A stretch of 64,000 bases of DNA, from contig CAWJXK010000008.1 in NCBI GenBank assembly GCA_963846855.1, positions 372,001 through 436,000 on the forward strand, written 5' to 3'. This DNA is from CAIWHR01 sp963846855 (GTDB lineage: Bacteria; Pseudomonadota; Gammaproteobacteria; Burkholderiales; Casimicrobiaceae). The position numbers were made by a program, and so were the translations under genes. This document shows positions 56,005 to 63,363 of this stretch, piece by piece; position 1 is the first letter of the stretch; each line of letters begins with the position of its first letter. The notes under the pieces are model-generated. The model was not told the DNA's origin and made no database searches. It saw nothing but the letters and a program-made list of their open reading frames with translations.

Positions 56005-57723
56005 ATGCGCATCCTCCTCCTCTCGCACTCGTTCAACAGCCTCACCCAGCGGCTGCACATCGATCTTTCCGCCACCGGGCACGACGTCTCGGTGGAGCTC
56101 GACGTGAACGATCGCGTCACCGAAGAGGCGGTCGCGCTGTGGCGGCCGGAGCTCGTCATCGCACCGTTCCTCAAGCGAAGGATTCCCGATGCGGTGTGGA
56201 AACGGCAGCGCTGCATCGTGATCCACCCGGGGATCCGGGGGGATCGAGGCCCCTCGGCGCTCGACTGGGCGATCATGAACGGCGAGACCGAGTGGGGCGT
56301 GACCGCGCTGCAAGCCAATGGCGAGATGGACGCCGGCGACGTATGGGCCGAGGTCCGCTTCCCGATGCGCGCCGCGACGAAGAGCAGCATTTATCGCAAC
56401 GAAGTCACCGAAGCGGCCGTCGCGGCGATCCGGACCACGCTGCAGCGCATGGGACGCGGCGAGGCGCCCGAGCCGCTCGACTGCGCCGATCCCGCGGTCC
56501 TCGGCCGGGAGCGCCCGCTGCTGCGCCAGCCCACCAGGTCGATCGACTGGTCGAGAGATGATGCGGCAACCGTGTTGCGCAAGATTCGCGCCGCGGATGG
56601 TGCCCCCGGCGTGCTGGACGACGTGCTGGGAGAGCGCGTGCACCTGCACGACGCACATCCGGAGGAAGGGTATCGGGGCCCGCCCGGGGAGATCATCGCG
56701 CAGCGCGACGGCGCGATCCTTCGCGCGACGGTGGACGGCGCCGTCTGGATCACGCATCTGCGGCGGGTGGCGGTGGACGAGCCCACGTTCAAGCTGCCCG
56801 CCGCGACGGTACTCGGCGACCGGCTCTCGGGTGTGCCGGAAATCCAACTCGCTCCACAGGCCGTCGCCGCCGGCGACACGTGGCGGGAAATCCGCTACGA
56901 GGAGCACGAAGGCGTCGGCTACCTTCATTTCCCGTTGCTCAACGGCGCGATGGGCACGGCGCAATGCCAGCGGCTGCTCGCAGCGTACCGGTACGCGCGC
57001 TCGCGACCGACGCGCGTGATCGCGCTCATGGGCGGACCCGACTTCTGGTCGAACGGCATTGATCTCAATCGGATCGAGGCGTCGGCGCATCCTGCGGACG
57101 AATCGTGGAACAACATCAACGCGATGAACGACCTCGTCCGCGAGATCGTCCTCACCGACCGGCAACTGACGGTAGCGGCGATGCAGGGCAACGCCGGCGC
57201 CGGCGGGGTCTTCCTGGCGCTCGCGGCCGACCGGGTCTGGGCGCGCGCCGGTGCCGTCCTCAATCCGCACTACAAATCGATGGGCAATCTGTACGGATCG
57301 GAGTACTGGACGTATCTGCTGCCGCGTCGCGTGAGTCCTGACAATGCGCGCGCGATCACGCAAAGGCGCCTGCCTGTTGGCGCCCGCGAAGCCGTCGCGA
57401 TCGGGCTCATCGACGATCATTTCGGCGCGACGCCGGAGGCGTTCCGGGAAGAGGCTTCGGCGCGTGCGCGAAGGATCGCGGCCGAGCGGGCGTTTCTTCC
57501 GACGCTCAGGGAGAAGAACTCGCGTCGCCGGGCCGACGAGGCCTCGAAGCCGTTGGCCGCGTACCGGGCGGAGGAGCTTGCGCGGATGCGGCTCAACTTC
57601 TACGGCTTCGACTCGAGCTACCACGTGGCCCGGTACCACTTCGTCGCCAAGGTTCCCCACTCGCGCACGCCGCTCTGGCTCGCCCGCCATCGCGCGGGGG
57701 CGGCACAGCGCGTGGCGGCCTGA
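56005..57723 (+). CDS. hypX: HypX, CO-ligand synthesis protein for aerobic hydrogenase maturation
   Basis: The product has 572 residues. The N-terminal formyltransferase-like domain reads MRILLLSHSFNSLTQRLHID, IVIHPGIRGDRGPSALDWAI and ATKSSIYRNEVTEAAV. The C-terminal enoyl-CoA hydratase/isomerase-like domain starts near VGYLHFPLLNGAMGTAQCQR and includes LMGGPDFWSNGIDLNRIEAS and AMQGNAGAGGVFLALAADRV. HypX uses formyl-tetrahydrofolate and CoA to make the CO ligand of the active site when oxygen is present. It begins 5 bp after hypE. Confidence 0.93.
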   Translation: MRILLLSHSFNSLTQRLHIDLSATGHDVSVELDVNDRVTEEAVALWRPELVIAPFLKRRIPDAVWKRQRCIVIHPGIRGDRGPSALDWAIMNGETEWGVTALQANGEMDAGDVWAEVRFPMRAATKSSIYRNEVTEAAVAAIRTTLQRMGRGEAPEPLDCADPAVLGRERPLLRQPTRSIDWSRDDAATVLRKIRAADGAPGVLDDVLGERVHLHDAHPEEGYRGPPGEIIAQRDGAILRATVDGAVWITHLRRVAVDEPTFKLPAATVLGDRLSGVPEIQLAPQAVAAGDTWREIRYEEHEGVGYLHFPLLNGAMGTAQCQRLLAAYRYARSRPTRVIALMGGPDFWSNGIDLNRIEASAHPADESWNNINAMNDLVREIVLTDRQLTVAAMQGNAGAGGVFLALAADRVWARAGAVLNPHYKSMGNLYGSEYWTYLLPRRVSPDNARAITQRRLPVGAREAVAIGLIDDHFGATPEAFREEASARARRIAAERAFLPTLREKNSRRRADEASKPLAAYRAEELARMRLNFYGFDSSYHVARYHFVAKVPHSRTPLWLARHRAGAAQRVAA

Positions 57724-57860
57724 CCCTGCTCGCGGCACCGGTTTTGCGCTATGTCAACGCCGGCGCCAGCGCGCTGTGGAACCATCGAGCCTGAGTGCCG
57801 CCGACGGCAGGCCAGCGTTTGGCGGCGCACGGCGCAGGACCCTCAACCCAGGAGCTCAAA

Positions 57861-58145
57861 ATGAAATCGATCGTTATCGTGGCGGCGGCTGCCGTCGGTC
57901 TGCTTTCTGCCGGAATTGCCGGTGCGCAGGATGGCGCGGCGCTTGCCAAGAGCTCCGGCTGCCTCAACTGCCACGCCGTCGACACCAAGAAGATGGGCCC
58001 GTCGTTCAAGGACACCGCGGCGAAGTTCAAGGGCAAGCCGGAAGCCGCGCTGGTCGCCGCGATCAAGGCGGCGAAGCCCCATGCGTCGTCCAAGGCGTCG
58101 GACGCCGACCTTGCGGCCATCGCGAAATACATCCAGACCCTGTAA
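57861..58145 (+). CDS. Small class I cytochrome c, copy 1
   Basis: The product has 94 residues. After a signal peptide (MKSIVIVAAAAVGLLSAGIA, cleavage after GAQ) comes one heme site CLNCHAVDTKKMGPSFKDTA and a final helix DADLAAIAKYIQTL. The expected methionine ligand lies in the KMGPSF or a later position. The layout is that of c551/c552-type electron carriers. The start is preceded by AGGAGC. It is a clear paralogue of the next gene (CLNCHAVDTKK in both). Confidence 0.9.
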   Translation: MKSIVIVAAAAVGLLSAGIAGAQDGAALAKSSGCLNCHAVDTKKMGPSFKDTAAKFKGKPEAALVAAIKAAKPHASSKASDADLAAIAKYIQTL

Positions 58146-58375
58146 GCCATCTGCGGTTGACGAGTGACCGAGCCCGGCCTTGCGCCGGCTCCGGCTGGAC
58201 AGGCTCGTCCGGCATGCGCCAGGCCACACGCCCGAACCGGTCGCGCCGCCGCGCTGCGTCAACGCCGAGCGGCCTGGTGCGTTACAATCGATGACCGCGC
58301 GCCGACGGCGCGTCGTCGATGAATGGATTCGATCGGCGGCCGGTCCGCACGCCAACTCAACGAGGAGCGACGAAC

Positions 58376-58660
58376 ATGAAGTCTGTCGTGATTGCCGCGG
58401 CCGTGGCCGCAGGTCTAGCGTTTGCCGGCACGGCGAGCGCGCAGGAAGCGCTGGCGAAGAGCAGCGGCTGTCTCAACTGCCATGCCGTCGATACGAAGAA
58501 GATCGGTCCGGCATTCAAGGACGTCGCTGCCAAGTACAAGGGCAAGGCCGACGCGGAAAAAATGCTGGTCACCAAGGTCACGACGGCGGCCGGCCATCCG
58601 AAGGTGAATGCCTCGGCGGGCGACGTCACTTCCGTCGTCAAGTGGGTGCTTTCGCTGTAA
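58376..58660 (+). CDS. Small class I cytochrome c, copy 2
   Basis: The product has 94 residues: signal peptide MKSVVIAAAVAAGLAFAGTA, heme site CLNCHAVDTKKIGPAFKDVA, end SAGDVTSVVKWVLSL. In copy 1 KKMGP corresponds to KKIGP here, so the axial methionine must come from elsewhere or be absent. The only later Met is in DAEKMLVTKV. The two genes probably arose by tandem duplication. GAGGAGCG precedes the start. A terminator follows. Confidence 0.9.
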   Translation: MKSVVIAAAVAAGLAFAGTASAQEALAKSSGCLNCHAVDTKKIGPAFKDVAAKYKGKADAEKMLVTKVTTAAGHPKVNASAGDVTSVVKWVLSL

Positions 58661-58684
58661 TCCGTTGCCACGCTCGACACAGGA

Positions 58685-58708
58685 AAGCCGGCGCACGCCG
58701 GCTTTTTT
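58685..58708 (+). terminator. Rho-independent terminator after the cytochrome c pair
   Basis: AAGCCGGC / GCCGGCTT is a perfect 8-bp stem with GCAC loop, followed by a T-run to 58708. It separates the cytochrome genes from regB. Confidence 0.92.
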
Positions 58709-58739
58709 GTCGTGCGCGATCGGCGGCGCAGGGCCGCGC

Positions 58740-58753
58740 TTGACCGATGTCAA
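58740..58753. promoter_or_regulatory. FNR/Anr-type site upstream of regBA
   Basis: TTGACCGATGTCAA is a perfect dyad (TTGAC / GTCAA) of the FNR/Anr pattern, centred about 72 bp before the regB start and directly after a terminator, so it belongs to the regBA promoter. Confidence 0.55.
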
Positions 58754-58818
58754 CGAAGGAGGGGCCCCCGGCGTGCCAGAATCAGGGCGCGACGTTCTGT
58801 CGCATCCGCCACCGTCCG

Positions 58819-60171
58819 ATGACTGATTCCCGCGTCGACGCCACCCCTCGCCTCGCGTGCGCGACCGCGCGCGCGCGGGCCGCCCCGGCGGCGACGGACC
58901 CCGTCGCCGCGGATCCGCCGGCGCTGATTTCGAGCCTGCGGCGGCTGATGTGGCTGCGCTGGCTCGCGATTGCGGGTCAGGCCGCCGCGATTGCGCTCGC
59001 GTTGGCGCTCGACGTCGCGCTGCCGCTCGATTCCGTGGTGCTCGTCCTCGCGACCGAAGTGGCGATGAATCTGTACGCGGCGGTGCGCCTGCGGCGCGGT
59101 GCGGCGGCCACGCATCGCGAGGTCGCCGCCCATCTCGGCTTCGATCTCGCCGCATTCACGCTGCTGCTGATTCTCGTGGGCGGTGCCGCGAATCCGTTCT
59201 CGCTGCTCTACCTGTTGCAGGTCGTCCTGATCGCGCTTCTGCTGCCGATCCGCTTCGCCGCCGTCGGCACGCTGCTCGTCATCGCGAGCTTCGGCCTCGC
59301 GTACGCGTTTTCCGAGCCGCTGCACGATTGGTGGGGCGAACTGCTTCCCCATGCTCTGGTCACGCGCGGCCTCTGGGCAAGCTTCACGCTGACGGCAGGC
59401 GTGACCGCGTGGTTTGTCAGCCGCATGGTCGCAGACCTCCGCACGCACGATCGGCTGCTGCACGAGGCGGCTCGACGCGAGCTCAACGACGCGGCGCTGC
59501 TGCGCATGGGCACGCTCGCCGCGGGTGCCGCGCACGAGCTCGGCACCCCGCTGATGACGATGGCGGTGGTCGCCGGCGAAATCGCGCGCGAGGCCGACGC
59601 GCCGGCGCTCAAACGGGATGCTGCGATTCTCCTCGCGCAGATCGACGCCTGCCGGCAGGCGCTCGGCAACCTGGCCGCCGCTGCGGGTCAACTGCGCACG
59701 GCGGGCGGGGGCAGGGCGCCGCTCGACCGGTTCCTGGCGACGATCGTGGCGCGATTCCAGGCGACCCGCCCGGACGTGCCGCTCGAGGCGCGCTGGGACG
59801 GAACGACGCCCGTGCCCGAAATCTTCGCCGACGCGGCGCTCCAGCAGGCAATTCTGATCCTGCTCAACAACGCGGCAGACGCTTCGCCGCATCATGTCGA
59901 GATCGAGGGCAGGTGGGACGAGAACACCCTCCGGCTCTCGGTCGGCGACCGCGGCACGGGAGTCGACGCCGCGTCCCTCGGAAAGCTTGGCCGGTCGTTC
60001 TTCACGACCAAGCCGCCCGGCAAGGGCACCGGGATGGGCCTCGTGCTCACGGCGTCGACGCTCGACCGTCTCGGCGGCAGCGTGGGCTGGTCGAATCGCC
60101 CCGGCGGCGGGCTTGCCGCGGAGATCACGCTGCCGCTCAAGGGATTGCTTTTGACGAGTGAGGACCGATGA
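58819..60171 (+). CDS. regB: Redox-sensing histidine kinase RegB/PrrB type
   Basis: The product has 450 residues. After about 40 cytosolic residues come six hydrophobic helices (LRWLAIAGQAAAIALALALD to LTAGVTAWFVSRMVADL). The ubiquinone motif GGAANPF is at residues 121-127. The H-box is GTLAAGAAHELGTPLMTMAV with the phospho-acceptor His239. The redox cysteine position of RegB is kept as Cys278 in AQIDACRQAL. The ATP-binding part shows the N-box LLNNAADASPHHVEI and G-boxes GDRGTGVD and GKGTGMGLVL. It senses quinone redox state and phosphorylates RegA. Its stop overlaps regA. Confidence 0.92.
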   Translation: MTDSRVDATPRLACATARARAAPAATDPVAADPPALISSLRRLMWLRWLAIAGQAAAIALALALDVALPLDSVVLVLATEVAMNLYAAVRLRRGAAATHREVAAHLGFDLAAFTLLLILVGGAANPFSLLYLLQVVLIALLLPIRFAAVGTLLVIASFGLAYAFSEPLHDWWGELLPHALVTRGLWASFTLTAGVTAWFVSRMVADLRTHDRLLHEAARRELNDAALLRMGTLAAGAAHELGTPLMTMAVVAGEIAREADAPALKRDAAILLAQIDACRQALGNLAAAAGQLRTAGGGRAPLDRFLATIVARFQATRPDVPLEARWDGTTPVPEIFADAALQQAILILLNNAADASPHHVEIEGRWDENTLRLSVGDRGTGVDAASLGKLGRSFFTTKPPGKGTGMGLVLTASTLDRLGGSVGWSNRPGGGLAAEITLPLKGLLLTSEDR

Positions 60172-60725
60172 ACGCGACGACACCCATGGACACCGAGCGG
60201 GCCAGCCTGCTGCTCATCGACGACGATCGCGCGCTGTGCGACGTGATGAGCCGGGCGCTGCACAGCCGCGGCTTCGATGTGACTGTCGCGCACACCGTGC
60301 AGGAAGCGCTGCAGGCGATCGAGGCGGAGTCGCCCGAATACGCGGTGGTCGATCTCAAGCTGCCGGACGAGTCGGGCCTTCACCTCGTCTCGAAGCTGAA
60401 AGCCGCCGATCCGCACACGCGGATCGTGGTACTGACCGGGCACGGCAGCATTCCGACGGCGATCGAGGCGATCAAGCTCGGCGCGACCTACTACCTCGTC
60501 AAGCCGACCGATGCGGACACGGTGGTGGCGAGCTTTTCGCGGGAAGGCGGCGACGATTCGCTGCCGGTCGAGAGCCGGCCGATGTCGGTCGAGCGACTCG
60601 AATGGGAGCACATCCAGCGCGTCCTTCACGACAACGACGGCAACATCTCCGCGACGGCGCGCGCGCTGTCGATGCACCGGCGCACGCTGCAGCGCAAGCT
60701 CCACAAGCGGCCCGTAAAAGCCTGA
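60168..60725 (+). CDS. regA: Response regulator RegA/PrrA/ActR type
   Basis: The product has 185 residues. The receiver has acidic pocket LLLIDDD, phospho-acceptor Asp62 in AVVDLKLPDESG and LVKPTDAD. A Pro-containing linker (LPVESRPMSVERLEWEHIQR) leads to the Fis-type helix-turn-helix DGNISATARALSMHRRTLQR, nearly invariant in RegA. In other proteobacteria RegA controls hydrogenase, respiration and CO2 fixation. Control of the adjacent hox operon is therefore plausible but inferred. The ATG overlaps the regB stop. Confidence 0.93.
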   Translation: MNATTPMDTERASLLLIDDDRALCDVMSRALHSRGFDVTVAHTVQEALQAIEAESPEYAVVDLKLPDESGLHLVSKLKAADPHTRIVVLTGHGSIPTAIEAIKLGATYYLVKPTDADTVVASFSREGGDDSLPVESRPMSVERLEWEHIQRVLHDNDGNISATARALSMHRRTLQRKLHKRPVKA

Positions 60726-60878
60726 GCCCTTGACGGCGGCGCCGCGCGCCCCCCGGGGAGAAGGCATTTCCCCGCTTTGACGGGTCGGGCTTGGCAGGCA
60801 TCGAGGCTGACGCGCCCCGCGCGAGCGCGCGATCCGCCGCAGCGGCCAACCTCGGCAAGCGCTGCGCACCTCGCCAAT

Positions 60879-60913
60879 GAAAAAGCCGCGCGGCCCGGAG
60901 GGCGGCGCGGCTT
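60879..60913 (-). terminator. Rho-independent terminator of the multiheme cytochrome module
   Basis: The stem AAGCCGCGC (60883-60891) / GCGCGGCTT (60905-60913) is, on the minus strand, followed by TTTTTCATT. It ends the transcript of the octaheme gene that stops at 60938. It also faces the convergent regBA. Confidence 0.8.
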
Positions 60914-60937
60914 CGATGCGGCCGATCGCGAGGCTTC

Positions 60938-62338
60938 CTAGCTCTTCTTCGCGTCGAGATCCATTTCCGGCCACTTGCGGCCATGGCACGCCGGATTCGA
61001 GCAGAAGTTGCCGCCTCCGGTGCCCCACTTGAGCGGGCCGTGGCACATCGCGCACGAGCTGTCCACGCTCGACCGGTGCTCGTGCATCCAGTTCGGTGCC
61101 TGGTGGCTGTCGGGCGGCGTAACGCCGGCAACGATGGTCGAGGCGACCGAGTGCGCTCCGCTTTCCAGCGCGACCTGCGGCAGCGCATGGCACAGCGTGC
61201 ATTGCAGGCGGATGGCCTCGCCCTTCTCGTTCACGTGCTTGCCGTCATGGCAGCGGAAGCATCCCGGAAAGTCCTTGTGGCCGACATTGTTCGGGAAATT
61301 CTTCCATGTCAGCGGCTTTCCGTCGCGCTCGCCGCTGAACGAGGTCAGCATGAGGATCTGCTGCATGGAGTCCGCGAACTTCTTCTCGGCGTCCTTGCCG
61401 GTCGCCGGGCTGTCCTTGGGCGCCGCCGCGGCGATCAGCTGCGCGAATTTCGCGGCGCGCTCCTTGTCCGGACCGCCAATGCCGACCGCGCTCTTGATGA
61501 TCGCATCGGAGCGGGTCTTGATCGACGGGAGGGAACGGTCGATCCGTCCCTCCTCGATCGCATCGTCGACCAGATCCGCCGGGTTGGTGAACGGATGGCC
61601 CGACGCATTGTGGCAATCGATGCAATCCATCCGGCGCTTTTCCAGCTTGTCGGCATCGGCACGGGAGATCCCGGCCGACGCGTCGAAATAGGTTGCCTTG
61701 ACCTTGCCATCCGCGCCGCGGATCTGTACCAGGGCCATTTTCTGCTTTTGCGGGCCGAGCGCGACGTACTCGACGTCCTGTGCGATGTGCCAGTGGATGC
61801 CTTTCGCGACGGCGCCACCGGGCCGCAGCTGGGGCGTGATTTCGACGTCCCCACCGGCCAGCGCGGTGCCGGTGCCCGTATGCATCTGCAGCGTGGTCCT
61901 GCTTTCGCTGCTCTTCGGGTCGTCGGCGTAGCGGTACTTCACGCGGATCGTGTCATCGTGGCGGGCTTCCGGCCAGTGACAGGCCTCGCACGACTCGCGC
62001 GCCGGGCGCAGGCTGTGGGTCGTGATCGGGCGTTCGTATCCGGTGATCATTCCGACGAGCTCGTTCATGTGGGTCGGCTTGATCGCCATAAGCTGCAGCG
62101 TCGACAGCCGGCCCATATGGCACTCGACGCAGTTCACGCGCGCATGGAACGACGCGGCGTGCGCGATGGGCTCTTCCGGGTGGACGGCGTGGCACATGTT
62201 CGTGCAGAACGCGTTGCTGTTGCTGTATTCCCAGGCGACGATGCCGCCGGCGCCCAGCACCGCCAGCGCGATCGCGCCGACGACGAGCGTCGTCACCGTG
62301 CCCAGCATCAACGTGCGCCGCCCCAGCTTGATGTTCAT
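60938..62338 (-). CDS. NapC/NirT-like membrane multiheme cytochrome c with eight heme sites
   Basis: The product has 466 residues. An N-terminal membrane anchor (LMLGTVTTLVVGAIALAVLG) precedes a NapC/NrfH-like heme domain whose first site is the unusual CTNMCH (CX3CH) in FCTNMCHAVHPEEP. CVECH and CEACH follow. After a long spacer come CIDCH, CFRCH, CTLCH and CAMCH, and a last CSNPACH (CX4CH), making eight possible hemes. It resembles quinol-linked cytochromes of Cbc-type complexes. It probably accepts electrons from the cytochrome b upstream. The ATG at 62338 follows AGGAGCGG. 149 bp separate it from the cytochrome b gene. Confidence 0.82.
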   Translation of the reverse strand: MNIKLGRRTLMLGTVTTLVVGAIALAVLGAGGIVAWEYSNSNAFCTNMCHAVHPEEPIAHAASFHARVNCVECHMGRLSTLQLMAIKPTHMNELVGMITGYERPITTHSLRPARESCEACHWPEARHDDTIRVKYRYADDPKSSESRTTLQMHTGTGTALAGGDVEITPQLRPGGAVAKGIHWHIAQDVEYVALGPQKQKMALVQIRGADGKVKATYFDASAGISRADADKLEKRRMDCIDCHNASGHPFTNPADLVDDAIEEGRIDRSLPSIKTRSDAIIKSAVGIGGPDKERAAKFAQLIAAAAPKDSPATGKDAEKKFADSMQQILMLTSFSGERDGKPLTWKNFPNNVGHKDFPGCFRCHDGKHVNEKGEAIRLQCTLCHALPQVALESGAHSVASTIVAGVTPPDSHQAPNWMHEHRSSVDSSCAMCHGPLKWGTGGGNFCSNPACHGRKWPEMDLDAKKS

Positions 62339-62487
62339 TCGCCGCTCCTGTCCAAATGGCGTTGCGTGGTGCCGCTCCGGGGCGTCCGCGACGCATTCGC
62401 GCCGGTCCGCCGCATGCACGAATGGGCCCCGAGGGCCCATTCATTCCCTGCGCGCGCGGAAGCGCTCTCGCTGGCCGCGCTGCGAGG

Positions 62488-63363
62488 TTACTTGAATACG
62501 CTGTAGACGATCAAGACAATTGCTACGATGCCAAGCGCCAGCGCCGTGCCGCCGACCACCCAGCCGAACCATTTCGATTCGTCGGTCGGGGGCGGAGCCT
62601 CCTTCCCGGCAAGGCGGCCTTCGCGCGCGAGGCGCGCGTACTCGACCGCGCGCTCGCTCCTGAGCTCGTGCTCCGAAATGCGTCCGGTGAAGATCACCAC
62701 GTCCATCGGGAATTTCGCGGGCCGCACATGGCCGTTGAAGAAGTGGAACGTGAAGATGAAGCCGGCGGCGAGCAGCGCCTCCTCGCCGTGCACCAGCGCC
62801 GCGATGTTGAACATCCAGCCCGGCAGCGCTTTGGAGAAGAACACGGGAAACCAGAGCAGGAGCCCGGAGCCGCCGATGATGAACATCCCCCAGAAGACCG
62901 CCCAGTAGTCGAATTTCTCCCAGTACGTCCAGCGGTCGAACTGCGGCTGCGGCCCGCGGCCGACGAACCATTTGAAGTTGTTCCAGACGTCGATGGCGTC
63001 CTGCGGCTGCGGCACCATCGAGTCGGGGCCCCAGAGGATGGCCATCAGGCGCTTGCCGGCGATCGCCTTCGAGAACACCAGGACCACGTGGCTCACGAAC
63101 ACCAGGATCATCACGAACGCGCAGATCCGGTGGATGATGCCGGCGCTTTCGAAGCCGCCGAGGATGTGCGCGAGCGTTGTCGCCCACGCCTTTTCCGAAT
63201 ACAGGAGCGGCAGTCCGGACAGCGCGCAGCCGACGAAGGTCAGCATCAGCGCCGCGTGCATCACCCGCTCGATCGCCGAAAAGCGTCGGTAGTAGCGCTG
63301 CCTCAGGCTGGCGCCTCCGGCGTTCGTGGCCGCGACAGCCGGGTTACCCGTATCGGTTGTCAT
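62488..63363 (-). CDS. Membrane cytochrome b (FdnI/Cbc-like)
   Basis: The product has 291 residues. Hydrophobic helices with histidines occur: VMHAALMLTFVGCALSGLPL, AGIIHRICAFVMILVFVSHV, WAVFWGMFIIGGSGLLLWFP, FNIAALVHGEEALLAAGFIF and FHFFNGHVRP. This is the four-helix diheme b type of formate dehydrogenase gamma subunits and Cbc quinol oxidoreductases. A further C-terminal helix (WVVGGTALALGIVAIVLIVY) ends the protein. It probably exchanges electrons between quinol and the flanking multiheme cytochromes. Its start overlaps the upstream cytochrome gene (ATGA). Confidence 0.85.
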   Translation of the reverse strand: MTTDTGNPAVAATNAGGASLRQRYYRRFSAIERVMHAALMLTFVGCALSGLPLLYSEKAWATTLAHILGGFESAGIIHRICAFVMILVFVSHVVLVFSKAIAGKRLMAILWGPDSMVPQPQDAIDVWNNFKWFVGRGPQPQFDRWTYWEKFDYWAVFWGMFIIGGSGLLLWFPVFFSKALPGWMFNIAALVHGEEALLAAGFIFTFHFFNGHVRPAKFPMDVVIFTGRISEHELRSERAVEYARLAREGRLAGKEAPPPTDESKWFGWVVGGTALALGIVAIVLIVYSVFK

